Assembly (NCBI GenBank): GCA_005784505.1
Contig: VCAZ01000097.1
Location: 543,501-607,500, forward strand
Length of the DNA stretch: 64,000 nucleotides
DNA from: Bagarius yarrelli
Taxonomy: Eukaryota > Chordata > Actinopteri > Siluriformes > Sisoridae
Direction of reading: 5' to 3'
This document shows positions 26,601-35,345 of the stretch, one piece after another; within the stretch, counting starts at the first letter, position 1; every line of letters begins with the position of its first letter. The notes beneath the pieces were generated by a model. The model was not told the origin of the DNA. It saw only the letters and a list, made by a program, of their open reading frames with translations, and did no database searches. The translations under genes were made by a program, and so were the position numbers.

Positions 26601-29600
26601 TATTCTTCCCAGAAGAATGGGTATCACAGAATCCAATCCATATTAATGCACATGGTTTAGGATTAGGACGTTCTGCAAGCTCATATAGGTTCTCCTAGTC
26701 AGATGTTCACCTACTTTGCCGACATGATGCATATTATATAAAGTCTAATGAGACATTTGGCCATGTGATTAGCCTCTTGTTCACCAAAACACAGAGAAAG
26801 AGAGCTGGATTATTGCAGGTGGATGAACAGTGCTATGTGCCTGTGTGTAGGTTGGTACTGAACATTAGTGGAGCAGCAGCACTGTGGCGTGTCGGGAGTG
26901 TTGGGTTCGACCGGTGTTCAGTATCTGATGGAATGGTCGTTTGGTTCCAGCAGGACTCGAATGGCCTCGTAATCTCTGATCAGTTACTGCCACTCGGACA
27001 AAACTACTTCATCAGTAAGCGATTCTAACTATAAGTGTGAATAAGTGCAGTAAGAATTCTCAACATTCTACGTGTGTAGTGTGTAACGTAGCACTTAGCA
27101 TCTGCCAAATGTTTGTATTTGTGTGTGTAGCTGTGCTGCGTATTGGAGCCCCTTCTGGTTTGGAGGTCACCTTAAGATTACAGTTCACTGTAAAGTCCAC
27201 TAGCTGTATTGGGCCTGGTAGCAGCTTTGGTGACCCACAATGCACTGGGAGAGGGAAGTGCATCACACAACCTTCTGTGGTAAAAGTTTACAAAGACGTT
27301 CACTACATCCCAAACTAAATAGATACCAAAGCTTAAAACAATACCACCGATGGTATACCTGATAATTCTTCCTGTTGTGTATTGTTTGTAATTTATCAGG
27401 TGTGTGTGTGTGTGTGTTGCAGAGCACATTTTACTGCCAGTGTGATGTTGGATACTCTGGACAAGTCTGTGAGGAATTCGACGCATGCTACACAAACCCA
27501 TGTGAAAACAATGGGACCTGCAGTGACATCACGCAAAGACATGAGGGGCAGGACTACGTTTGTACCTGTCCGCCAGGTAAAGATAACGTTACAGCACCAC
27601 AAAAACATAACCCGTGCCTCCTAAATCAGATTACATTGGAGTCCTGATTGTTCAGATGTTCTACATCCGTCATGTTGATACACAACAGTAGGAATTCAGG
27701 GTTAGACAAAGTTTACTCGAAAGGTGATGATAAACAATTGTAATTTAATCACATAAAACAACGCTGGTCTTCTGAAGGACCTAAAGCTACTCAAAGCACC
27801 ATTTTGGAATATGAGGAGTCACCTCTCCTGTGGGATCATGGGCTAGTTAAGATTCCATTATTTACTCACTTTAAAGTCTGGGCTGAAGTATTAGGTCATC
27901 CAGGAACTTTTGGCATACCAAAGATTCAGACATACTACTCATCTTTCATACGTGGTTTGGCATACTCTATAGTCGAAAAGTATGTTACTATAGAAAAGTA
28001 TGTTACTATAGAAAAGTGTTAATAGATATGTTAATATAGTTACTATAGAAAAGTATATAGAAAAGTATGTTACTATAGAAAAGTATGTTACTATAGAAAA
28101 GTATGTTACTATAGAAAAGTATGCTACTATCTTCTCTAGTAAGAATAGAAAATAAAGAAAAAGTGTTAACACTTTTAATATTAAAATCACAACTGTAAGT
28201 GTTTTTTGTTGATGTTGTTGTGTGTGTGTGTGTGTGTGTCTGTCTGTGTGTGTGTGTTACAGGGTTTGAAGGCCAGAACTGTCAGTCTCAGGTAAATCAT
28301 TGCGCCTCAGAACCCTGTAGAAATGGAGCAACGTGCACAAATACCATGAATGGACCACAGTGTACCTGTGCAGAAGGTACACATTTCCAAAACACTCTTT
28401 AGAATCAGTCCACCCGAAAAACTAATTGTGTGACATGCTATATAACACTTCTGCCCGCAATCTAATCGGGTCCATATGTGTTCTATGTTATTTCATGGCA
28501 CTTTTTGCCTTCCAGCTCTTACCTACTGTAAAATCTATCCATTTTTTATGACTACTTTAATCAGCAAAAAAAATCGATCTTTATCTTTAAGTAAAATTGA
28601 TGAAACGTTTTTCTAACAGTGAAGCTCCTCGTTCACACTCTCACTGCCGGGATGGCGTTGGTCATTTAAAACCACTGACTCAGCTATAAAACTAAAAAAA
28701 TCCGTTCCATTGGGAACAAGCAGCTCATATTGACTCTGTCCTGATTTATGCTCCCTTTCTGTCCCCTGTACTCCCTAAATGTGTCACCTAGTTGCTTATT
28801 TTATCCCTTCGTCCTCCTCCTTTCCCCCTGAGAAGGCATGACCTCAGCAATAATGCAATCTTAATTTAGCTTCACAGAATTTCTCTTTCTCTTCCTTTCA
28901 CACACACCCTGCAGGCTATAAAGGAAATGTTTGTGAAGTAAGAGTCGACCCGTGTGCTTCTGGACCATGTCACAATAACGGGACGTGCTATCTGCAGGCC
29001 GGTGGACAGGGTTTTAGCTGTACCTGTCCTCCTGGTTTCACCGGACACACCTGCTCTCAGCTTGTCGACTTCTGCTCACTCAATCCATGTGCACACGGAG
29101 TATGTCGCAATGTCGGCACAAGCTACAGGTGCCTGTGTGTGCCAGGTGAGACACAGTTGTCTTCTGTCTCCATAGTCGTGGCTTACTTTAGCAGTTTCAT
29201 AGCGAAATGTCAAGGCAAAGGTGATGAGCTTTTGTTGGAGAAGTTATTTGTTAAGGTTGGGGTTGTGTGGTTGTGTTGTTGTGTTGTTATGAGCTTCGTC
29301 TTTAAACTCCCGTCCTGATGAAAAGTAACATTAAAATGTTGGTAATGATTGGATGCGGCGAATGCCTGTGTACATGTCTCTAATTTTGTCTTTACACAGT
29401 TTTTTCTCGGAATATATGTGTTTTATTGTAGTAAAACGAAAGTGAGATTAACATCAATAAGTATAAAAGCAATTCATGTCATCATGGTGGCCCCTACCAG
29501 GCAGATGGTCTCCTCTGTTACTGTGTTTCTTCAAAGTAAAACCTTGGCTAATTTTTGTGAGGGTTATAGTCGTACTTAATCAAAAGAAAAATATCATCAA

Positions 29601-31300
29601 CACTAACCAATGGTGTTCCTCCCAAAATGGTGGCGGCGCCATTGATGTAGCTTCACATTCGCCATTTTGTTAAGTTGTTTTTGAGGGGCGCAGAGTGAGA
29701 GAGAGTTGGGTGTTATAATCTGTCCAGGATGTTTGGGAGTTTGCAGTAATGACTGTGGTTTTCATGGACAGAAATCAGGTCACTGCAACATCTGCAGTTT
29801 TAAGTTAGCAAGAGTGAGTCTGCCATCCTGTGGGGTAAAAGAGTATTTAAATAAGGGAACAAAGATTAAAGTCTGTCTTATCTGTCTTTCTTTCAGGTTA
29901 TCATGGGTTGTACTGTGAGGAGGAATATAACGAGTGTCTCTCAGCTCCATGTCTGAATTTTGCTACTTGCCGGGATCTTATCAATGCCTATGAATGTGTT
30001 TGTATGCCGCACTACACAGGTACACATTATGTCTGCTATAGTGTTGACTAGGTGTGACTTTTGGACCTGTTTGTGTTGTAAACTTAAGTGTTCTGTGTGT
30101 GTGTGTGTGTGTGTGTGTGTTTTGTAGGGAGACACTGTGAGATTTATCAAGATCCATGTGTGAGACTGCAGTGTCAGAATGGAGGGCGTTGTGAAAAAAG
30201 CCAGAGCAATGCAACTTGTGTGTGTGCACCTGGATACACAGGTAAATACATTCATAAGTGTATGTGTGTGAGACTGTGTGTGTGTGTGTCTAAGAGACTT
30301 ACCTCCTTTCTTCTTTTCTCTTTTTAGGTGACAAGTGTGAGACTGACATCAATGAGTGTGAAAGCAATCCATGTCATCATGGTGGCACTTGCATTGACCA
30401 GGCAGATGGCTTCCTCTGTCACTGCCCACCTGGCTGGGTGGGCGGAGCCTGTGAGATCCGTGAGTTACATTTACATCATTTAGCGGACACCTTTAGTGGT
30501 CACCATTGAACAGCTCAATATATATATGGTCATATACATATATATATATTCCTCTGTTCGTGAGAAAAAATGTATATGAGGCAAATTGTCGTTGGTTTGC
30601 GGCGTTTGTCACTTAATGAAACACTTGATAATATATTACTGCTGTCAGCTTATTATAACTCGAGAGCCAGACAAATAATCTTAATGTTTTTTCACCTATC
30701 ACCAGATCTGCAGTGGAAGGCATCCCGTACAGTCGACTCTCTCCCTAGCGTCCCGCGTCACTCTCTTTACATCATCATCGGTGCCCTGTGTGTAGCCTTC
30801 GTCCTCATGCTCATCATCCTCATAGTTGGGATCTGCCGCATCAGCCGCATCGAGTATCAGGCATCGTCTCGTCATGCCTATCAGGAGTTTTATAACTGCC
30901 GCAGCATCGACAGTGACTTCAGCAACGCTGTCGCCTCAATACGTCATGCCCGGTACCTCATACTCTAATCACATATCCGAACCTTTTCATACTAATATCG
31001 CATAAAATAATCTCTAATAGATTTATAGTACTGTGTTCTACACGATCCAACACTGTTTTCCAGGAAAAAGACATTATGAGAGAGACTGAGAGGCGGATAA
31101 AAAGAGAGATAAAGAGACAATGATAAATTAAATGAGACAGAGAGAAAGACATCAGAATAGTCTGTGTGCTAACACCTTTTTTTTTCAGGTTCGGCAAGAA
31201 ATCTCGTCCAGCCATGTACGATGCCACACCCATCAACTACGAAGACTACAGTCCAGATGACAAACCGCTTGTCACACTCATCAAAACTAAAGATCTGTAA
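19968..31300 (+). CDS. dner: DNER, delta/notch-like EGF repeat-containing transmembrane protein (complete, 13 exons)
   Basis: Neuron-enriched single-pass membrane protein that can act as a Notch ligand (family knowledge). Exons: 19968-20186, 25404-25697, 25798-25892, 26851-27014, 27131-27279, 27423-27576, 28263-28376, 28915-29145, 29897-30019, 30128-30241, 30328-30459, 30706-30952, 31189-31300. They total 715 codons plus stop; the human protein has 737, also in 13 exons. All phases join. The ATG at 19968 is chosen because a hydrophobic signal peptide follows at once. EGF-like repeats: 1 in exon 1, 2 in exon 2, then a divergent ~140-residue linker, then 3-10 in exons 5-11 (exon 8 covers most of repeats 6 and 7). 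Membrane span ~617-639. The 76-residue tail has Y-Q-E-F-Y-N-C-R (YxxPhi-type sorting signal) and ends L-I-K-T-K-D-L as in mammals. Confidence 0.96.
20187..20222. repeat. (GT)n starting at the DNER exon 1 donor
   Basis: The repeat begins at the first base of the intron, so the donor site is itself part of the array. Confidence 0.9.
20290..20645. repeat. Cluster of four (GT)n arrays in DNER intron 1
   Basis: GT arrays at about 20292-20305, 20386-20416, 20482-20510 and 20563-20641, separated by unique sequence. Open frames over them give only Cys/Val runs and are artefacts. Confidence 0.85.
20960..21015. repeat. 9-bp tandem repeat (CACTACACA)n
   Basis: About five head-to-tail copies in DNER intron 1. 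Confidence 0.85.
21650..22012 (-). mobile_element. MITE-like dispersed repeat
   Basis: Contains the AAATGTTTTCCGACAGCTGA end and the CCAATACTTTTGGCCATATA end that I recognise as termini of a very abundant fish short transposon. The body has CCAGGCTGCAGTCCATGTTC. There is no coding capacity. The superfamily was not determined, and the orientation is arbitrary for a terminal-inverted-repeat element. Confidence 0.55.
22150..22240 (+). repeat. Dispersed fish repeat (ATTCAATTCAATTC type)
   Basis: ATTCAA pentamer-like run followed by TTTTATTTGTTCGGCGCTTT and TTGTCACAAAGCAGCTTTAC. This is a widespread teleost repeat, probably a retroposon 3' end. Confidence 0.55.
22467..22515. repeat. (TC)n microsatellite
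   Basis: Long CT run in DNER intron 1, continuing into interrupted CT sequence to about 22560. Confidence 0.9.
22772..22810. repeat. (CA)n microsatellite
   Basis: Pure CA run in DNER intron 1. Confidence 0.9.
23225..23557 (-). mobile_element. tRNA-derived SINE with LINE-type tail, antisense
   Basis: On the - strand the head reads GGCAGCGCGGTGGCTTAGTG, then GGTTCGATTC-like B-box, GGAGTTTGCATGTTGTCCCC and GGGTTTTACTCCGGGTTCTC. It ends with a CATTCATCTATTGTCTACAC-type tail seen on the + strand near 23231. It is a very abundant teleost SINE type. Confidence 0.7.
23598..23637. repeat. (GT)n microsatellite
   Basis: GT run in DNER intron 1. A (CA)n run follows at 23935-23961. Confidence 0.85.
24128..24242 (-). 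mobile_element. SINE copy, antisense
   Basis: GTTAAGGGTCTTGCTCAGAG, GCAGTGGCAGCTGGTGGTGC, and a reverse B-box ending ...CTAACCACGGAGCTTCCAC. Same family as the copies at 24713, 38362 and 43265. Confidence 0.65.
24501..24709. mobile_element. hAT-type MITE with 8-bp target-site duplication
   Basis: Termini CAGGGGTG (24509) and CACCCCTG (ending 24701) are perfect inverted repeats. They continue imperfectly inward (TCGGTCCTGGAGG against CCTTCAGGACCTCC-type sequence). The flanks ATACAGAT and ATATAGAT form an 8-bp duplication with one mismatch, as hAT transposases leave. Non-coding. Confidence 0.7.
24713..24880 (-). mobile_element. SINE copy, antisense
   Basis: ACATTTACATTTATAGTGTT, GGCAGACGCCCTTATCTAGA, GGGTTAAGGGCCTTACTCAG and GGTGCTGGGAATAG occur in order. 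It lies 12 bases after the hAT-type MITE. Confidence 0.7.
26425..26760. mobile_element. Decayed MITE-like repeat in DNER intron 3
   Basis: Starts with GGCTAAAAGTATGTGGACAT, the terminus word of the abundant fish element also seen near 17430, 21650 and 37675. It holds a GAAAACTCCATATTCC body and ends near 26760. Non-coding. Confidence 0.45.
27400..27422. repeat. (TG)n against the DNER exon 6 acceptor
   Basis: GT repeat followed by TGCAG, adjoining exon 27423-27576. Confidence 0.85.
27971..28131. repeat. 18-bp minisatellite in DNER intron 6
   Basis: Units of AAAAGTATGTTACTATAG repeat about eight times with truncated and variant copies in the middle. It lies ~130 bases before exon 28263-28376. 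Confidence 0.9.
28217..28262. repeat. (TG)n against the DNER exon 7 acceptor
   Basis: Two GT blocks split by CTGTCTG, then TTACAG at the start of exon 28263-28376. Confidence 0.85.
29441..29524 (+). pseudogene. Decayed extra copy of DNER exon 11 (EGF 10) in intron 8
   Basis: Compared with exon 11 at 30337-30424, the first 50 bases differ at only six sites. A gap of about 4 bases follows, then a second matching block (CAGGCAGATGG...CCTCTGT). An acceptor-like TTTTATTGTAG lies just before at 29420-29430. Stop codons and the gap destroy the EGF frame and no donor is recognisable, so it cannot serve as a normal exon. Confidence 0.85.
30094..30127. repeat. (TG)n against the DNER exon 10 acceptor
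   Basis: GT run then TTTTGTAG, directly before exon 30128-30241. Confidence 0.85.
30706..30952 (+). other. dner: DNER transmembrane and juxtamembrane exon 12
   Basis: Encodes the last extracellular residues after EGF 10, then the membrane span I-I-I-G-A-L-C-V-A-F-V-L-M-L-I-I-L-I-V-G-I, and most of the tail including Y-Q-E-F-Y-N-C-R-S-I-D-S-D-F. It is nearly identical to the mammalian segment by recall, making it the most conserved part of the gene. Confidence 0.92.
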
Positions 31301-31314
31301 TCACATGTACACAG

Positions 31315-31346
<32 letters not shown>

Positions 31347-31550
31347 GATGTCCAGCCTTTTCAATTAGCTGATGCCAACTACTAAGTATTAATTACCCTT
31401 AATAAAGATTTTATTTAAAAACAATAATACTGTAGAAGTTAATATTTAGATCTTTGATATTGAATAGCTCTATTTTACCACTGATATGCATAATTAGCTA
31501 ATATCTGTGTTTTATAGATTTAAACAGTAATAAAATTGAAAAGTCTGGTG
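31301..31550 (+). other. dner: DNER 3' untranslated region (minimum)
   Basis: Holds (CA)n at 31318-31346 and AATAAA hexamers at 31401 and 31529. A longer 3'UTR using later signals (for example near 33574) cannot be excluded. Confidence 0.5.
31529..31534 (+). terminator. dner: Candidate DNER poly(A) signal
   Basis: AATAAA followed 12-25 bases later by a GT/T-rich stretch (CTGGTGTTTTTGTTC), a typical downstream element. The earlier AATAAA at 31401 has a weaker context. Confidence 0.45.
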
Positions 31551-32018
31551 TTTTTGTTCGCAAAAGAAAAGAAACAAAGCATAAGTGTCAATAGTTTGTA
31601 GTTGTAGTCTCCTTCAGGAAAGCCCTGGTGTTGTAGGGTGTAGATCGTCGGCTTTGTCCCAAACAGTTAGTGTTCTTACTAGAACATGTAAAGCTCTGTC
31701 CGGAAACTAAAGCATGCTGTACTTTATCCTAAATCCGTACCCACAGTACACAAACCTCATGTTTATCACTTCAGTACTACTAGCAGTGAGTTCTTTTTCA
31801 ACATGACCCATTCTAATTTCAGAGAATATAAAAAACCCCCAAAAAGATGAATAATGTATCTCAGTAGAACATTTAGCTACAGATCATATGTGTTTTATAT
31901 CTCCGTCAGACGTGTGCTGGTATAGTGAGCATGTGACATCATCGTTATACACTCAGACACATCATTTTCAGGTTATAGTGGTAAGCTAGTTAGCTATGTA
32001 GTTTATTTTGAGTTGAGG

Positions 32019-32051
<33 letters not shown>

Positions 32052-33317
32052 GTTACTTTAAGAGAAGTTATTTATACAAAGTCATTTATATCAGCGAGGC
32101 AACACAATAGTTTACAGATATTAGCTAGCTAGCTATTTATGATTAGCACTAGCTATCTCCAATACAACACAAACCAGTTACATAGCAATTCTTTCTAATA
32201 AAAATGTATTTTTCAGGAGGTTCTGACTTCTGAGACCAGATTTAATGTCTTGCTGTCTCGGAGTCGGCTGTGGGACAGAGTAAACTGACTGCTTTTCTAA
32301 ATCACTTCTGATAAGAACACTTCTCTCTCTCCAAATTTTGGTGCAAAGCTTTTAATTTAGTGTAAGCAGACAGAAACTTTAGGCTGCCCTTAATCACTGC
32401 ATGGCTGGACGTGGCAGTTAAACCGTCTACATTATTTGTTGGGTAAATTATTTGTTAGTATAAGATGTTAAATGTTTAGGTAGCGTTCTCTTTGCTGGTG
32501 TTTTCCTGGTGGTAGAAGATTGTTCAGTGCCACTGTGTCGTAAAGAACATTTTTTTTTAACACTAACATTCGCTTGCTTTTTTTACTGAACTCGTGCCAT
32601 ATAACGTACATGTTTTCGAGATAATACCCTACTTCCTGTTTCCTACATTCTGTTCCAACAAGAAACACTAACGTCCTGCAATGCACTGTGGAATATTGCG
32701 AGCCTGGAACAGATTTTCCAATGCAGTTGTTTTTCACTATGTACTGAATGTGGCATGTTTTGGTCATGTGTTTAGCGTTAATATTGTTTAACAGGTCTTT
32801 ATTTCTTGAATGCCTCGTTTTATTGTATGCTTTCCGTCCTTCATACAGACAAAAGTTTAGAACAGTCGACGTGTGTTATCTGTGAGTCAATACCAGCATG
32901 TTCTATAGGCAGAACTATAGCGTGTACTGTGCAGTGTGAGGGCTTAGTGAGCAGAATGACATACGTGTGATTTTTATTTATTAAAAAGGTTAAATGTGTT
33001 ATTTATTTCTGTTACTGTCTGTTAGGAAAGAAAAAAATTCAAGTTGACGCGAGATGGGACTTTAGCATAGATGGTGATTTTTGGTACACTGAAGTAACAT
33101 TAGATTGTCTGTGATTGCTGTACAAACCAAAAATTCCGACCAGTGATTTAGACACATCTTCAGTTAGGGGAACTGTAGGAATCTCGGTATTTAATTAATA
33201 ACCAGAACAATAATTAAACCTGGAATGAAAGAAACTTCCAGCTGTGAGACTTATGACTTTAAACGTTTTATTTTTTTTCATTATGTTTTGTTTGCTGTTG
33301 GCTTCTTTGTCTCTTTT

Positions 33318-33324
33318 GGAGTCT

Positions 33325-33356
<32 letters not shown>

Positions 33357-33362
33357 TTCTTC
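33318..33362. repeat. (TTC)n microsatellite
   Basis: Trinucleotide TTC run. It gives spurious poly-Ser and poly-Glu open frames. Confidence 0.9.
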
Positions 33363-33394
33363 ATTCTCTAGTTTGACTTTATATTTATGCAAAA

Positions 33395-33530
33395 TTATTT
33401 TTTGGCAGACACTTTTGTCTTACATTTATTTAATATATACAACAAGGTAGTTAAGAGTCCTGTTTAAGGGCCCCGCAATAGCAGCTTGGTGCCCCAGAGA
33501 ACTCACAACTTTCTTATTAGTTCTAAGAGA
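33395..33530 (-). mobile_element. Decayed SINE copy, antisense
   Basis: TTTGGCAGACACTTTTGTCT, TAAGGGCCCCGCAATAGCAG and CTTGGTGCC occur in the order of the other antisense copies. Confidence 0.6.
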
Positions 33531-35009
33531 AGAGAACCCTAAACGTCTGTATAATGAAGGCAATTACTACAATAATAAAGTCAGGTGTAAATACTGATTC
33601 TGTCCCTTATAAGAGATTACCGGAGTTTTTATAAAGGAATACTGCAGTTTATTGGACTTGGACAAAATGTGTTAATGCAGTATATACAGTAGATTGTATG
33701 TAGTTTTTTGTCACGTGCTGTGGTGGAAGGGAGCCGGAGGGCGGAGAGATCAGACGCAACGGTAACTTATTTTACACTAAATACAGCACAAGAAACTGAA
33801 ACTCATCAGCTAAAATCTGAAGCAAAGAAGAGGAAGTATCCAACCAGGCAATTTTTATTATTATTATGACTTAGCAATTAGCATTAGCTGTTAGCATTAA
33901 CAATCATCATTAGCAATTAGCATAAATGAAGCCAAAGTAAACTTCAGCCAAGTAACATCAACGCAAGACAAAGATGGACTGAAGCACTGGGGAATAAATA
34001 CACACACTGATGGAGGGAAACGGGCAACAACAGTTGGAATCAGGACACAGTTCACCAATGACAGGACAGGGGGGCATTAATAATAGATGAGCCCTGATCT
34101 TCCTTGGGGTCAGGAGAAATCCTGAGGCTTCAACACTTTCTTACTGGGTTTCAGTAACTTAATTAAAGAGTATATACAGGTAGGGTTAAAAATATTATAG
34201 TTTATTTTCCAAAAGTAATCCAAGTGCCATTAGGACACCTTATTTATTGGCACTTTATGTATAAATATGAATCAGTGGTAAATTATGAGATGATTATTAT
34301 ACAGTTCCTGCTCTATCACTGGATCTGTTTACTACATTTTTAAAGAGTAGAAAGGAAGTGTCCCATTGCAGCTCTAAACATAAGACTAGAGTTTAAACCT
34401 CTTGATTCACAGCTGTGTGTGTGTGTGTGTGTGTGTGTAAGTGAAGCCGCACAGTATCCTGTGTTTCCAACATAAGGACATAAAGGCTTTATTACACTAC
34501 ACGTAGTTACTGAAAGTAAGACTTTATTTTCATAAAGCCACAGATGTTATTTTACACGGCGTGTGAAGTCTCATAATGAGGACCTACAGCAGGACTTTAA
34601 CTATTGTTTCTCACTAAAGGTCCTGCTAAAAGTTCTGTGTTTTCCTCCTTTTCAGCTTTTCTTTAATTGCTTTGCCACATTTTTAAAGGGCTTCAACATT
34701 AAACTGTAAAAAAAACGACACAAACGACTTTAGTGCATCGATTAAATGGCATTTAAATTTTTAACAAATGAGGAACTAAAATGAATAACAAAATATTTTA
34801 TAAACACTTATTTAAGTGACTTAAAGAGGAAAAGTATTTTTGGATGGTATTTAAACATTTGTAAGTGGATGTGAATGCAAATAAAAGTGTAAATAAATAA
34901 ATGTAATTGAAATTCTAACATAAATAATTAAATGATTAACATTTTTATAATTTATTCTTGTAATTTATAACTATTTCCCGGTAAAATCGCAGAATTAGTG
35001 GACCAGCGT

Positions 35010-35023
35010 GCGCCCTCTGCTGG
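35010..35023 (-). promoter_or_regulatory. CTCF-type motif upstream of PID1
   Basis: On the - strand it reads CCAGCAGAGGGCGC, matching all 14 positions of the CTCF core pattern CCASYAGRKGGCRS. It lies ~250 bases before the PID1 start codon, at the edge of the CpG-containing first-exon region. Confidence 0.65.
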
Positions 35024-35129
35024 ACAATGTAAGCGCAGACATATTTCAAAAAGGAAAAAAAGAGAAGGAGAAGAAGGAGGGATGAAGAGCCGTTTTTTTT
35101 CGCAGGCGGAGCTTCTTCTTCTGCTGCTG

Positions 35130-35345
35130 CCACTGGAATTCGCTGCGTGTGTTTTCTCGCTAAATTAGTCCGGGAGGATAAAAGCAGAAAAGCACAGACG
35201 ACGCGGGAAACGGAGCCTCCTGCGCAGGCAGATGTGAACCGACGGAAGCCGCTCGGTGCCGTGATTCCGCTACGATGTGGCAGCCCGCGAGTGAGAGACT
35301 GCAGGTAAGCGCAGCCGTTTATTCTGCGTAGTTCCGCCGCTACAC
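35130..35345 (+). promoter_or_regulatory. pid1: CpG-rich PID1 promoter / 5'UTR region
   Basis: Sharply richer in CG dinucleotides than its AT-rich surroundings, with a TGCGCAGGC (NRF1-like) word near 35220. No TATA box is apparent. The transcription start is not determined. Confidence 0.5.

Larger units (their letters stand above)
31551..35000. other. DNER-PID1 intergenic region
   Basis: No gene is seen. Contents: (CA)n at 32022-32050; (TTC)n at 33318-33362; an antisense SINE at 33395-33530; a possible dispersed element at about 33713-34140 (GTCACGTGCTGTGGTGGAAG start, GGACAGGGGGGCATTAATAA near the end); an AATTAGCATTAGC-type short repeat at 33885-33930; (TG)n at 34414-34438; otherwise AT-rich unique sequence. 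Confidence 0.55.

Noticed and set aside
26812..26850. Alternative acceptor (TTGCAG at about 26819) for DNER exon 4
   Set aside because: Use of this site leads to an in-frame stop shortly downstream. The AG at 26850 restores the conserved reading.
29706..29918. Short Cys-rich open frame just before DNER exon 9, possibly another lost EGF exon
   Set aside because: The Cys spacing does not fit an EGF repeat and I could not align it to any DNER exon. The 3' part simply runs into the real exon.
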